Positions 23,810-30,931 of a stretch of 64,000 nt of DNA are shown one piece after another (within the stretch, counting starts at the first letter, position 1; each line of letters starts with the position of its first letter). A program made the position numbers and the translations under genes. The notes beneath the pieces are model-generated. The model saw only the letters and a program-made list of their open reading frames with translations, was not told where the DNA came from and made no database searches. This DNA comes from Chelativorans sp. (GTDB lineage Bacteria > Pseudomonadota > Alphaproteobacteria > Rhizobiales > Rhizobiaceae), in assembly GCF_031180965.1 (NCBI RefSeq), contig NZ_JAPSLH010000007.1, forward strand, positions 84,087 to 148,086, in the 5' to 3' direction.

Positions 23810-24817
23810 ATGCCCAGCTCCAGCCGTCCGCGGCCGCTCGCCATCGTGACGATGGTGCTCGCGCTCCTCCTCTCCGCACCCTTGGTGCTCGGTTTCCTGA
23901 AAACCGTGCACCCGGCCTTCGACAGTTTCGCGCATTTCCGGGCGCATCTGGCCGTGCTGCTTGCCCTCGCCTCGCTGCCGCTCCTGTTCTTCCGGCCGTG
24001 GCGCGCGCAGGGCCTGCTGGCGTTCGCCTTGGCGGGGGCGGCGCTGACCACCGTGTTCGACCCCACCGGCCTGCGGCTCGACAGCAACGCGGCCGAACCC
24101 GCCCGTCCCGCGGCGATCTACCGCCTGCTCCATCTCAACCTGCGCTACGACAATTCGACGCCGAAGAAAGTGTTGTCGCTGATCGGCCGCTCGGATGCGG
24201 ACGTCGTGACGCTCAACGAGGTCTCCGGGATGTGGGTGGACCAGTTGGCTTTCACCGGACAGGCCTATCCCTATCGCCTCATCTGCCCGCACCGGGCGCG
24301 CACGGGCGGCGTGGCCATCCTGTCGCGGCGGCCCTTCCTGCACTCGTCGCGGGCCAATTGCCACGACCGCGGCTCTCTCGCGGTCGCCACGATCAATTTT
24401 TCCGGAACGGCGGTGGATATAGTGGCGCTGCACCTCGCCTGGCCGTGGCCTTTCGAACAGGCCTGGCAAATCGGCAGCGTGACCCCCGTGCTGGAGCGGC
24501 TCGGCTCGACGGCGGTCCTTGCCGGCGACTTCAACGCCGCGCCGTGGAGCAATACCGCTCAGCGGCTCGCCGAGGCGGGCGGATTCTGGATGCTGCGCAA
24601 TATCGGGCCGACCTGGCTCAAGCTGCCGCTACCCCACTGGCTGCGGCGCATCGCGGGCCTGCCGATCGACAACATCTTCGTCAAAGGGCTCGTCGAACCG
24701 CTCGCCACGAAGCGGCTCGAAACCGTCGGCTCCGACCACCTGCCGGTGCTGCTCGAATTCAGCCTGCGGCCGAAGCCGGCAACGCCCGAGGCGCTGCAGG
24801 CGAGTTTAGGGGAGTAG
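23810..24817 (+). CDS. Membrane-anchored endonuclease/exonuclease/phosphatase-family protein
   Basis: The 335-residue protein has three N-terminal membrane helices (about 10-32, 45-62, 68-85) followed by an EEP catalytic domain. Catalytic positions are LLHLNLRYDN (Asn), VTLNEVSG (metal-binding Glu), LAGDFNAAPWS (Asp-x-Asn) and GSDHLPVLLEF (Asp-His). The domain faces the periplasm by the inside-positive rule. Members act as nucleases, sphingomyelinase-like or phosphoinositide-type phosphatases, so the substrate is open. Its last codons (LGE-stop) are written by the AGTAGGGG repeat that follows, an unusual feature. It converges with ETF-QO across that repeat element. Confidence 0.85.
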   Translation: MPSSSRPRPLAIVTMVLALLLSAPLVLGFLKTVHPAFDSFAHFRAHLAVLLALASLPLLFFRPWRAQGLLAFALAGAALTTVFDPTGLRLDSNAAEPARPAAIYRLLHLNLRYDNSTPKKVLSLIGRSDADVVTLNEVSGMWVDQLAFTGQAYPYRLICPHRARTGGVAILSRRPFLHSSRANCHDRGSLAVATINFSGTAVDIVALHLAWPWPFEQAWQIGSVTPVLERLGSTAVLAGDFNAAPWSNTAQRLAEAGGFWMLRNIGPTWLKLPLPHWLRRIAGLPIDNIFVKGLVEPLATKRLETVGSDHLPVLLEFSLRPKPATPEALQASLGE

Positions 24818-24965
24818 GGGAGTAGGGGAGTAGGGGAGTAGGGGAGTAGGGGAAGAAAATGGACGTCGCCGGGTTGTCTAGACAGTTAGACAATTAACGG
24901 TGGGGCAGGTACGATCCGTATCGCCTCATTCCCTTATTCCCTTATTCCCCTACTCCCCTACTCCC
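24807..24965. repeat. Composite palindromic repeat element, copy 1
   Basis: The element has three parts. A tandem tract of about six AGTAGGGG units (24807-24853) is followed by GGGGAAGAAAATGGA. A 20-base palindrome, TTGTCTA-GACAGT-TAGACAA, lies at 24874-24893. The opposite arm, built of CCCTTATT and CCCCTACT units, lies at about 24927-24965. The two arms are complementary, so the whole could fold into a long hairpin with the small palindrome in its loop. It fills the spacer between convergent genes. An inverted relative lies at 29764-29891. Confidence 0.85.
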
Positions 24966-26672
24966 TCACATATTCTGATAGACCGGTCCCTCGCCGCCCT
25001 GCGGCGGAACCCAGTTGATGTTCTGGTTCGGATCCTTGATGTCACAGGTCTTGCAGTGCACGCAGTTCTGCGCGTTGATGACGAAGCGGGCATCGGCGGT
25101 TCTCGGCGCTGCGCCGCCCTTCTGCGCCGCGCCTGGGCCGCCGGCGAGGGAATTGCCCTCCGCGTCTACCCATTCATAGACGCCGGCCGGGCAGTAGCGC
25201 GTCGACGGGCCGGCATAGACGCCGTATTCCGACGCCTTCTGCAGTTCCATGTCGCGCACCCGCAGGTGTACTGGCTGGTTCTCCTCGTGGTTGGTGTTGG
25301 ACAGGAACACGGAGGAGAGCCGGTCGAAAGTGAGCACGCCGTCCGGCTTCGGATAGTCGATCGGCGCGTGTTTGGCGGCCGGATCCAGCGACTCGTGGTC
25401 GGGTTTGCCGTGTTTCAGCGTGCCGAGCGGCGAGAAACCGAAAAGGCTGTTGAACCACATATCGATGCCGCCGATGCCGACGCCGAGGATCGTGCCGAAG
25501 CGCGACCAGAGCGGCTTCACGTTGCGCACCTTCCTCAGGTCGTGGCCGATATCGGAGCCGCGCCAGGCCTCCTCATAGGAGGACAGCTCGTCATGGGCGC
25601 GGCCGGCGGCGATCGCCTCGGCGACATGCTCGGCGGCCAGCATCCCCGACAGGACGGCATTGTGCGAGCCCTTGATGCGCGGGACATTGACCAGCCCGGC
25701 CGAGCAGCCGATGAGCAGGCCGCCCGGAAAGCTGGTGCGCGGCACCGACTGCCAGCCGCCCTCGGTGATCGCCCGGGCGCCGTAGGAAATGCGCTTGCCC
25801 CCCTCGAACGTGTCGCGGATCGCCGGATGCGTCTTGAAGCGCTGGAACTCTTCGAAAGGCGCGAGATACGGGTTCTTGTAGTTGAGGTGGACGACGAAGC
25901 CGACGGAAACGAGATTGTCGCCAAAATGGTAGAGGAAGGAGCCGCCGCCGGTGCTGCGGTCGAGCGGCCAGCCGAAGCTGTGCTGCACGAGCCCTCGCCG
26001 GTGCCTCTCCGGCCGCACCTCCCAGAGTTCCTTGAGGCCGATGCCGAACTTCTGCGGCTCGCGGCCGTCGGCCAGCGCGTATCGTGCGATGAGCTGCTTG
26101 GCGAGCGAGCCGCGCGCGCCCTCCCCGATCAGCACATATTTGCCGAGCAGCGCCATGCCCGGCTGGTAGGCGGGCCCGTGGGAGCCGTCCCGCTCTACGC
26201 CCATATCGCCGGTAACGACGCCGATTACGGCATTCGCGTCATTGTAGATCACGTCGGCGGCGGCGAAGCCTGGATAGATCTCCACGCCCAGCGCCTCGGC
26301 CTTGGCGGCAAGCCATTTGCAGACATTGCCGAGCGAGACGATGTAGTTGCCGTGATTGCTCATCAGCGGCGGCATCAAGAGATTGGGGAGCCTGAGCGAG
26401 CCCGCGGGTCCGAGGACGAGGAAATGGTCATGGGTGACGGGTGTCGTGAAGGGGTGGCCATCCTCACTGCGCCATTCGGGCAGGAGCCGGTCGATGCCGA
26501 TGGGGTCGACCACGGCGCCGGACAGGATATGCGCGCCCACCTCGCCGCCCTTTTCCAGCACCACCACGGAAAGCTCCGGATTGAGCTGCTTCAGCCTGAT
26601 CGATGCCGCAAGCCCCGCCGGCCCCGCGCCGACGATCACGACGTCGAACTCCATGCTTTCGCGCTCGCTCAT
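24966..26672 (-). CDS. Electron transfer flavoprotein-ubiquinone oxidoreductase (ETF-QO)
   Basis: This 568-residue membrane-associated flavoprotein re-oxidises ETF and reduces ubiquinone, linking acyl-CoA dehydrogenases such as Ivd to respiration. It opens with the FAD-binding motif VVIVGAGPAGLAASIRL, has LEKGGEVGAHILSGAVVDP, and ends with the ferredoxin-like [4Fe-4S] region NAQNCVHCKTCDIKDPNQNI plus the earlier YCPAGVYEW Cys. Length matches bacterial and mitochondrial ETF-QO. The stop codon directly abuts the composite repeat. The ETF subunits themselves are not in this window. The start at 26672 (MSERESMEF) gives the expected N-terminus. Confidence 0.95.
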   Translation of the reverse strand: MSERESMEFDVVIVGAGPAGLAASIRLKQLNPELSVVVLEKGGEVGAHILSGAVVDPIGIDRLLPEWRSEDGHPFTTPVTHDHFLVLGPAGSLRLPNLLMPPLMSNHGNYIVSLGNVCKWLAAKAEALGVEIYPGFAAADVIYNDANAVIGVVTGDMGVERDGSHGPAYQPGMALLGKYVLIGEGARGSLAKQLIARYALADGREPQKFGIGLKELWEVRPERHRRGLVQHSFGWPLDRSTGGGSFLYHFGDNLVSVGFVVHLNYKNPYLAPFEEFQRFKTHPAIRDTFEGGKRISYGARAITEGGWQSVPRTSFPGGLLIGCSAGLVNVPRIKGSHNAVLSGMLAAEHVAEAIAAGRAHDELSSYEEAWRGSDIGHDLRKVRNVKPLWSRFGTILGVGIGGIDMWFNSLFGFSPLGTLKHGKPDHESLDPAAKHAPIDYPKPDGVLTFDRLSSVFLSNTNHEENQPVHLRVRDMELQKASEYGVYAGPSTRYCPAGVYEWVDAEGNSLAGGPGAAQKGGAAPRTADARFVINAQNCVHCKTCDIKDPNQNINWVPPQGGEGPVYQNM

Positions 26673-26876
26673 CCAATCCCTCCGCTGATGCCGCCGGCCC
26701 TCTTGCGGCTATAACGCATAGCGGCAGGACATGAACAGTCCCGCATCCAGGCATGGCCGCGAGCTCCTGCTGTCTTTTGTCGCAGCAGGGGCTTCGCGGC
26801 GGGCGGATTCGGGCGTAGGCTGCCAATGTGCCCGCGGCGCTCGAACTGGGCCACGCCGGCATGCGGAAGGACCGCC

Positions 26877-27464
26877 ATGGCGCGTGCTGCTCGCCTTCTT
26901 GCTCTTCTCGCCGGGCCGCTTCTCGTTGGCGCGGGGCCGGCGGATGACGGCCGCTGGCTCGCCGGCGGCTATTCCTTCTCGGACGAGCTCGGCGGCTTCC
27001 GCATCCTCGGCGTTGCCGGGACGGGCACGAAGGGCGACCCCATCGTGCTGACGCAGGAGCTCCATTCGGCCAGCGCCGTCATCCTCGTCATCCGCGCCGA
27101 CGGCCCGCTTCCGCCGGCGGCGGAGACCGTCAGGGCCGGCATGGCCCTCCATCTGAGGCTTGAGACACTCAATGCGAGCGGGCTGGCCTGGGTCGAATTC
27201 TCACACGAGCTCCAGGCGCATCTGGGGGAGCCCAGCACCTATGGCGACGGGCTCTCCTTCGACCAGGTCTATGGGGAGGCCGGAACCGTCTCGGCCGACA
27301 CGTTCGCCTCGTACGACCGCAATTTCGAGCCCTATGACCGGCTGCTCTTCACCGACGGGAAAGTCGATCCCAAGGAGACGGCGACCTTCGCGATGCTGAT
27401 CACCGACCTCACACCCAGCTACAAATTCTATCTGGTGCAGGACCCGCGCATCCCCTTCTCCTAG
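26877..27464 (+). CDS. Exported hypothetical protein
   Basis: The 195-residue protein starts at the ATG at 26877, placed after GGAAGG. It has a signal peptide (MARAARLLALLAGPLLVGAG, cleavage near GPADD). The mature protein is beta-rich and acidic (WLAGGYSFSDELGGFRILGV, GEPSTYGDGLSFDQVYGE) and contains no Cys or recognisable catalytic motif. It ends SYKFYLVQDPRIPFS. The Leu-poor, Asp/Glu-rich composition fits a periplasmic protein. I do not recognise a family. It lies divergent from ETF-QO and 55 bases upstream of the UDG-like gene in the same direction. Confidence 0.7.
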   Translation: MARAARLLALLAGPLLVGAGPADDGRWLAGGYSFSDELGGFRILGVAGTGTKGDPIVLTQELHSASAVILVIRADGPLPPAAETVRAGMALHLRLETLNASGLAWVEFSHELQAHLGEPSTYGDGLSFDQVYGEAGTVSADTFASYDRNFEPYDRLLFTDGKVDPKETATFAMLITDLTPSYKFYLVQDPRIPFS

Positions 27465-27519
27465 GAGAGGGGCTGCTTCGCCCTTGCATTGTCCGCACGG
27501 GCGGGGAGATAAGGGTATC

Positions 27520-28386
27520 ATGCCCGAGGCTCCGCTCGATCCCATTCGTCTCCGCGAACTTCTCACCTTCTACGCCGATGCCGGCGTAGACGAGGCTCTT
27601 GCGGAGGAGCCGATCAACCGCTTCGCCGAGGAGAGCGCAAGGCCTGCCGTGCGGGACGCGGCACCCGTCATGGCCGAGGAGAGAGCTGCGAAGCCCGGCT
27701 CCTCGACCGGCGCGCCGCCGATCGCCGCAAGGCCCGCCCCCGTGCCGATGCCGCCCGCCGCCGCCATTCCCGACGAGGCGCAGGCCGCCCGCGCTCGCGA
27801 GATCGCCCGCCAGGCGCGGACGCTCGACGAACTGAAGGCGATCCTCGCCGAGTTCGACGGCTGCAATCTCAGGTTCACGGCGAAGAACCTGGTCTTCGCC
27901 GACGGCAATCCAGAGGCCGACCTCATGCTGGTCGGCGAGGCGCCGGGGCGCGAGGAGGATCTGCAGGGGCTTCCCTTCGTCGGCCGCTCAGGCCAGCTGC
28001 TCGACCGAATGCTGGCCGCGATCGGCCGCGACCGCACGACGGCCTACATCGCCAATGTCATTCCCTGGCGCCCGCCCGGCAACCGCGACCCCTCGCCGCT
28101 CGAAACGGAAATCTGCCGGCCCTTCATCGAGCGCCATATCGAGCTTGCGGCGCCGAAGATCCTGGTCACCCTCGGCAATCCGTCGACCAAGCTGCTGCTC
28201 AACACGCAGACCGGGATCATGCGGCTGCGCGGCACGTGGTCGGTCCACAAGACCCAAGACGGGCAAGAGATCCCGACCATGCCGACGCTGCATCCAGCCT
28301 ATCTCCTGCGCAATCCGGCGCACAAGAAACTCGCCTGGCGCGATCTTCTCGCCGTCAAGGTGAGGCTTCGGGAACTCAGCGCCTAA
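27520..28386 (+). CDS. Uracil-DNA glycosylase-superfamily protein (family 4/5-like)
   Basis: The 288-residue protein has an N-terminal low-complexity Pro/Ala-rich region (about 1-95) and a C-terminal UDG fold. Active-site motifs are [20 protein letters not shown] (140-157) and the second motif [10 protein letters not shown] near the C-terminus; [15 protein letters not shown] lies between. In well-known family 4 enzymes four Cys bind an iron-sulfur cluster. Here only two of those positions are Cys (Cys115, Cys199), while the other two read Phe112 and Trp183, so the cluster may be absent. It would remove uracil from deaminated DNA. Related alphaproteobacterial proteins share the WRPPGNR form as far as I recall. 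Confidence 0.85.
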   Translation: MPEAPLDPIRLRELLTFYADAGVDEALAEEPINRFAEESARPAVRDAAPVMAEERAAKPGSSTGAPPIAARPAPVPMPPAAAIPDEAQAARAREIARQARTLDELKAILAEFDGCNLRFTAKNLVFADGNPEADLMLVGEAPGREEDLQGLPFVGRSGQLLDRMLAAIGRDRTTAYIANVIPWRPPGNRDPSPLETEICRPFIERHIELAAPKILVTLGNPSTKLLLNTQTGIMRLRGTWSVHKTQDGQEIPTMPTLHPAYLLRNPAHKKLAWRDLLAVKVRLRELSA

Positions 28387-28393
28387 ATCGGGA

Positions 28394-28419
28394 ACCGGCC
28401 GGCTCAACGGCCGGCCGGT
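28394..28419. terminator. Bidirectional hairpin between convergent genes
   Basis: ACCGGCCG and CGGCCGGT arms close a short loop (GCTCAACGGC) between the UDG-like gene (plus) and the membrane-protein gene (minus). TCTCTTCC follows on the plus side. It is a plausible terminator though the U-tract is weak. Confidence 0.5.
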
Positions 28420-28432
28420 CTCTTCCTGGCCA

Positions 28433-28828
28433 TCAGGCCGCTACCGGGGCGGTCCGCAGCGCCGCGAATTGCAGTGCAGCGAACAGGGCCACCGTCAACG
28501 CCTGGGCGGTGATGAAGAGCACGCCGAGCAGGTTGGGCGTGACCATGCCGGCAAGCATAATGGCGAAGCTCGCCATGACCCAGACCACATTGATCAATGC
28601 GATATCGAAGACGAGCAGCCGCGGCGCGGAATCGCGGCGCGCCGTCGCAAAGACGAGCGCCACGAAAGGCACCAGCGCTACCCCCGCCCAGAACAGGAGA
28701 CCGGCGGGCAGTTGGAGAAGCGGGCCGAGCAAGCCTGCTCCGCCGATCATGAGGGCGGCGGCTGCGCCACTTACAAATGCGTCCGCCAGCAGTGCCTTGC
28801 GCAGAAAGGGAGAAACGGTGAGTGTCAT
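28433..28828 (-). CDS. Small four-helix integral membrane protein
   Basis: The 131-residue protein has four predicted membrane helices (about 12-33, 40-60, 72-95, 100-122) and short loops. Motifs include FVSGAAAALMIGGAGLLGPLL and FDIALINVVWVMASF. It is of the type often found divergent from an XRE regulator in proteobacteria; here the XRE regulator starts 146 bases away on the other strand and probably controls it. No catalytic residues are visible. It might be a transporter subunit or membrane-integrity protein. Function unknown. Confidence 0.75.
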   Translation of the reverse strand: MTLTVSPFLRKALLADAFVSGAAAALMIGGAGLLGPLLQLPAGLLFWAGVALVPFVALVFATARRDSAPRLLVFDIALINVVWVMASFAIMLAGMVTPNLLGVLFITAQALTVALFAALQFAALRTAPVAA

Positions 28829-28973
28829 TGTTCCAGCTCCTTGACCGGGTTGTGATCCCTGGCCGCGCTTTGCGCTGTCGGCCAGGTCATCGGCACCATG
28901 ACCTGCTTGCCGGGCTCTGGCGACTACGCGGGAGGTAATCGTCTTTTGCCGCTGGCTCGGCTAGTTTGGCCTC
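28829..28973. promoter_or_regulatory. Divergent membrane-protein/XRE promoter region
   Basis: This 145-base spacer between divergent start codons is the expected operator region of the XRE regulator. GGAGCTGGAACAATG before the membrane-protein start is its ribosome site. No clear palindromic operator was identified by eye. Confidence 0.4.
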
Positions 28974-29783
28974 ATGCAAGACACGATCGAAAAACCTGCA
29001 GTGGAGCACCGCGTCGGCGACCTGCTGCGCGAATGGCGGCAGCGCCGCCGCCTCAGCCAGCTCGACCTCGCGCTGGAGGCGGGCATCTCGCAGCGGCATC
29101 TGAGCTTTGTGGAGAGCGGGCGGGCGCTTCCCTCCCGCGACATGGTGCTGAAGCTGGCGGACAATCTGGAAGTGCCGCTCAGGCAGCGCAACCGGCTTCT
29201 CCTTGCCGCCGGCTATGCGCCCTCATTTCCCGAGCGCCCGCTCGAGGACCCGGCGCTGAGACCGGCGATGGAGGCCGTGCGCCTCGTGCTCGACGGGCAC
29301 GCTCCCAACCCGGCCATCGCCATCGACCGGCACTGGACGATGCTGGCGGCGAACAGCGCCATCGCGCCCTTGCTGGAAGGCATCGAGGACCCCTCCCTGC
29401 TCGCCCCGCCGGTCAACGCGCTGCGGCTCAGCCTGCATCCGAAGGGACTTGCGCCGCGCATTCTCAATCTGGAGGAGTGGCGCGCGCATGTGCTGGAAAG
29501 GCTGCGCCAGCTGAACGACCGGGTGGCCGATCCCGCGCTCGAAGCGCTCGAAAAGGAGCTTGCCGCTTATCCCGCGGGCCGAGGACCCAAGCCGCGGCCG
29601 AGCCCGACCAGTATGATCGCCGTGCCGCTCAGGCTGAAGCTCGGCGATGCCGAGCTTGCCTTCATCACCACGACGACCATCTTCGGCGCCCCGCTCGACG
29701 TGACGCTGTCGGAGATCGCGATCGAAAGCTTCTTCCCCGCCGACGAGGCGACGGCGAGGTTTTTAAGGGGAATAGGGGAATAG
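28974..29783 (+). CDS. XRE-family transcriptional regulator with MmyB-like C-terminal domain
   Basis: The 269-residue regulator has an N-terminal HTH_XRE domain (about 10-70). Its recognition part is RLSQLDLALEAGISQRHLSFVESGRALPS, followed by LADNLEVPLRQRNRLLLAAGYAP. A PAS-like MmyB ligand-binding domain follows (about 95-265), beginning IDRHWTMLAANSAIAPLLEG, with FLTTTTIFGAPLDVTL-like sequence near the end. MmyB-type regulators bind fatty acids or similar ligands. It is divergent from a small membrane protein, its likely target. The last codons (RGIGE-stop) come from a GGGGAATA repeat belonging to the composite element. Confidence 0.9.
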   Translation: MQDTIEKPAVEHRVGDLLREWRQRRRLSQLDLALEAGISQRHLSFVESGRALPSRDMVLKLADNLEVPLRQRNRLLLAAGYAPSFPERPLEDPALRPAMEAVRLVLDGHAPNPAIAIDRHWTMLAANSAIAPLLEGIEDPSLLAPPVNALRLSLHPKGLAPRILNLEEWRAHVLERLRQLNDRVADPALEALEKELAAYPAGRGPKPRPSPTSMIAVPLRLKLGDAELAFITTTTIFGAPLDVTLSEIAIESFFPADEATARFLRGIGE

Positions 29784-29891
29784 TCGGGCGGCACAACCAA
29801 GGTGCCGCCTCTGCCAATGTTGTCGAATTATCTAGACAACCCGACATTCCTCCAGTTTTCTTCCCCTACCCACCTACCCACCTACCCCTGC
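29764..29891. repeat. Composite palindromic repeat element, copy 2 (inverted)
   Basis: Reverse-complemented, this block aligns with the element at 24807-24965: a GGTAGG-rich tract, GGGGAAGAAAA, then CGGGTTGTCTAGA. The palindrome here is TTGTCGA-ATTATC-TAGACAA (29820-29839), with one arm mismatch. The left arm is GGGGAATA units (29767-29783), the right arm CCCACCTA units (29864-29888). It again fills the spacer between two convergent genes, and both stop codons lie inside it. Confidence 0.82.
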
Positions 29892-30853
29892 CCCGGCCGC
29901 ACGAAGCGGCGTGCCGCGACGCGCTTTAAGCCAAGCTGCCTCTCGCGCCAGATGATAAAAAGCCCCGCCCCCACCACGATCAGCCCGCCCACCAGGGTGT
30001 AGAGCGTCGGTATGTCGCCGAAGGCGAAATAGCCGACCATGATCGCCAGCAGCATCGAGGTGTATTCGAAGGGGGCGATGGTGGACAGTTCCGCATGCCG
30101 GTAGCACTGGGTCATCAGCACCTGGGCGATGCCCCCGCATATGCCGGCGGCGGCGAGCGCGAGGAATTGCCAGGCCGTCAGCCATGCCCAGCCGAAGGGG
30201 ATGGTCAGGAGCGAAACGACCGTGGCCGTGACGGAGAACCACAGCACGATGGTGGAAGTCTTTTCCGTCAAGACGAGCCGGCGCACGAGCAACATGGCAA
30301 CGGCCGAGGCCGCTGCTCCAAGCAGGGTGGCGATGACGCCCAGCGCCTGCTCGGCGCCGAGCTCCGCGCCGTTTCCGGCAAGGAGAGTGAGGTTCGGCCA
30401 GGCGATGATCACCACGCCCGCAAAGCCGATGACCACCGCGCTCCAGCGGTAGATGCGCACGATCTCGCCCATGAAGATAGCCGAGAAGACCACGACCAGC
30501 AGCGGCTGCGCGTAGTTGAGCGTGACGGCGTCGGGAAGCGGCAGGCGCGTGAGCCCGAAGAAGCCGAGTCCCATGGAGGCAACCCCCACGAGCCCGCGCA
30601 TCACATGGCCGACCGGATGGCGGGTCCTGAACGCAGTCGCGAGCTCCCGCTGCCAGACAAGCATCACGAGGATGGGGAAAATGGCGAAGAAGGAGCGGAA
30701 GAAGACGATCTGGCCGGCCGGCACCATGCCGGCGGCCTTGATCAGCGCCGACATGATCACGAAAATCGCGACCGACACGATTTTCAGGGCGATGCCGACC
30801 AGAGGCTTCGGCTCGATATCGATCTCCGTCGCCGCAACGGCCATGGCACCCAC
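29882..30853 (-). CDS. EamA/DMT-family transporter
   Basis: The 323-residue protein has ten hydrophobic helices arranged as two EamA repeats (about 20-150 and 165-300). Typical DMT features are SALIKAAGMVPAGQIVFFRSFFAIFP and ALTRLPLPDAVTLNYAQPLLVVVFSAIFMGE near the end of the first repeat, and TIAPFEYTSMLLAIMVGYFAFGD in the second. The family exports or imports metabolites such as amino acids, nucleosides or riboflavin. This one resembles the RhaT/YdcZ-like general group and cannot be assigned a substrate. Its last codons (PGQG-stop) lie in the GGGGTAG repeat tract. Confidence 0.88.
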   Translation of the reverse strand: MGAMAVAATEIDIEPKPLVGIALKIVSVAIFVIMSALIKAAGMVPAGQIVFFRSFFAIFPILVMLVWQRELATAFRTRHPVGHVMRGLVGVASMGLGFFGLTRLPLPDAVTLNYAQPLLVVVFSAIFMGEIVRIYRWSAVVIGFAGVVIIAWPNLTLLAGNGAELGAEQALGVIATLLGAAASAVAMLLVRRLVLTEKTSTIVLWFSVTATVVSLLTIPFGWAWLTAWQFLALAAAGICGGIAQVLMTQCYRHAELSTIAPFEYTSMLLAIMVGYFAFGDIPTLYTLVGGLIVVGAGLFIIWRERQLGLKRVAARRFVRPGQG

Positions 30854-30931
30854 CTGATCAGGATTGCGGGAGGAGGCGGGGAGCGGCCGGCAAGAACCCG
30901 CCGCTCGCCGGAGCGCTGCTCCCCTGCAGCG

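Noticed and set aside
24807..24853. Tandem AGTAGGGG units considered as a CRISPR-like or VNTR array
   Set aside because: Units are contiguous 8-mers without spacers, so it is not CRISPR. It is part of the composite element.
24900..26714. A 604-codon plus-strand frame opposite ETF-QO
   Set aside because: The minus strand encodes an intact ETF-QO with all motifs; the opposite frame has no recognisable domain.
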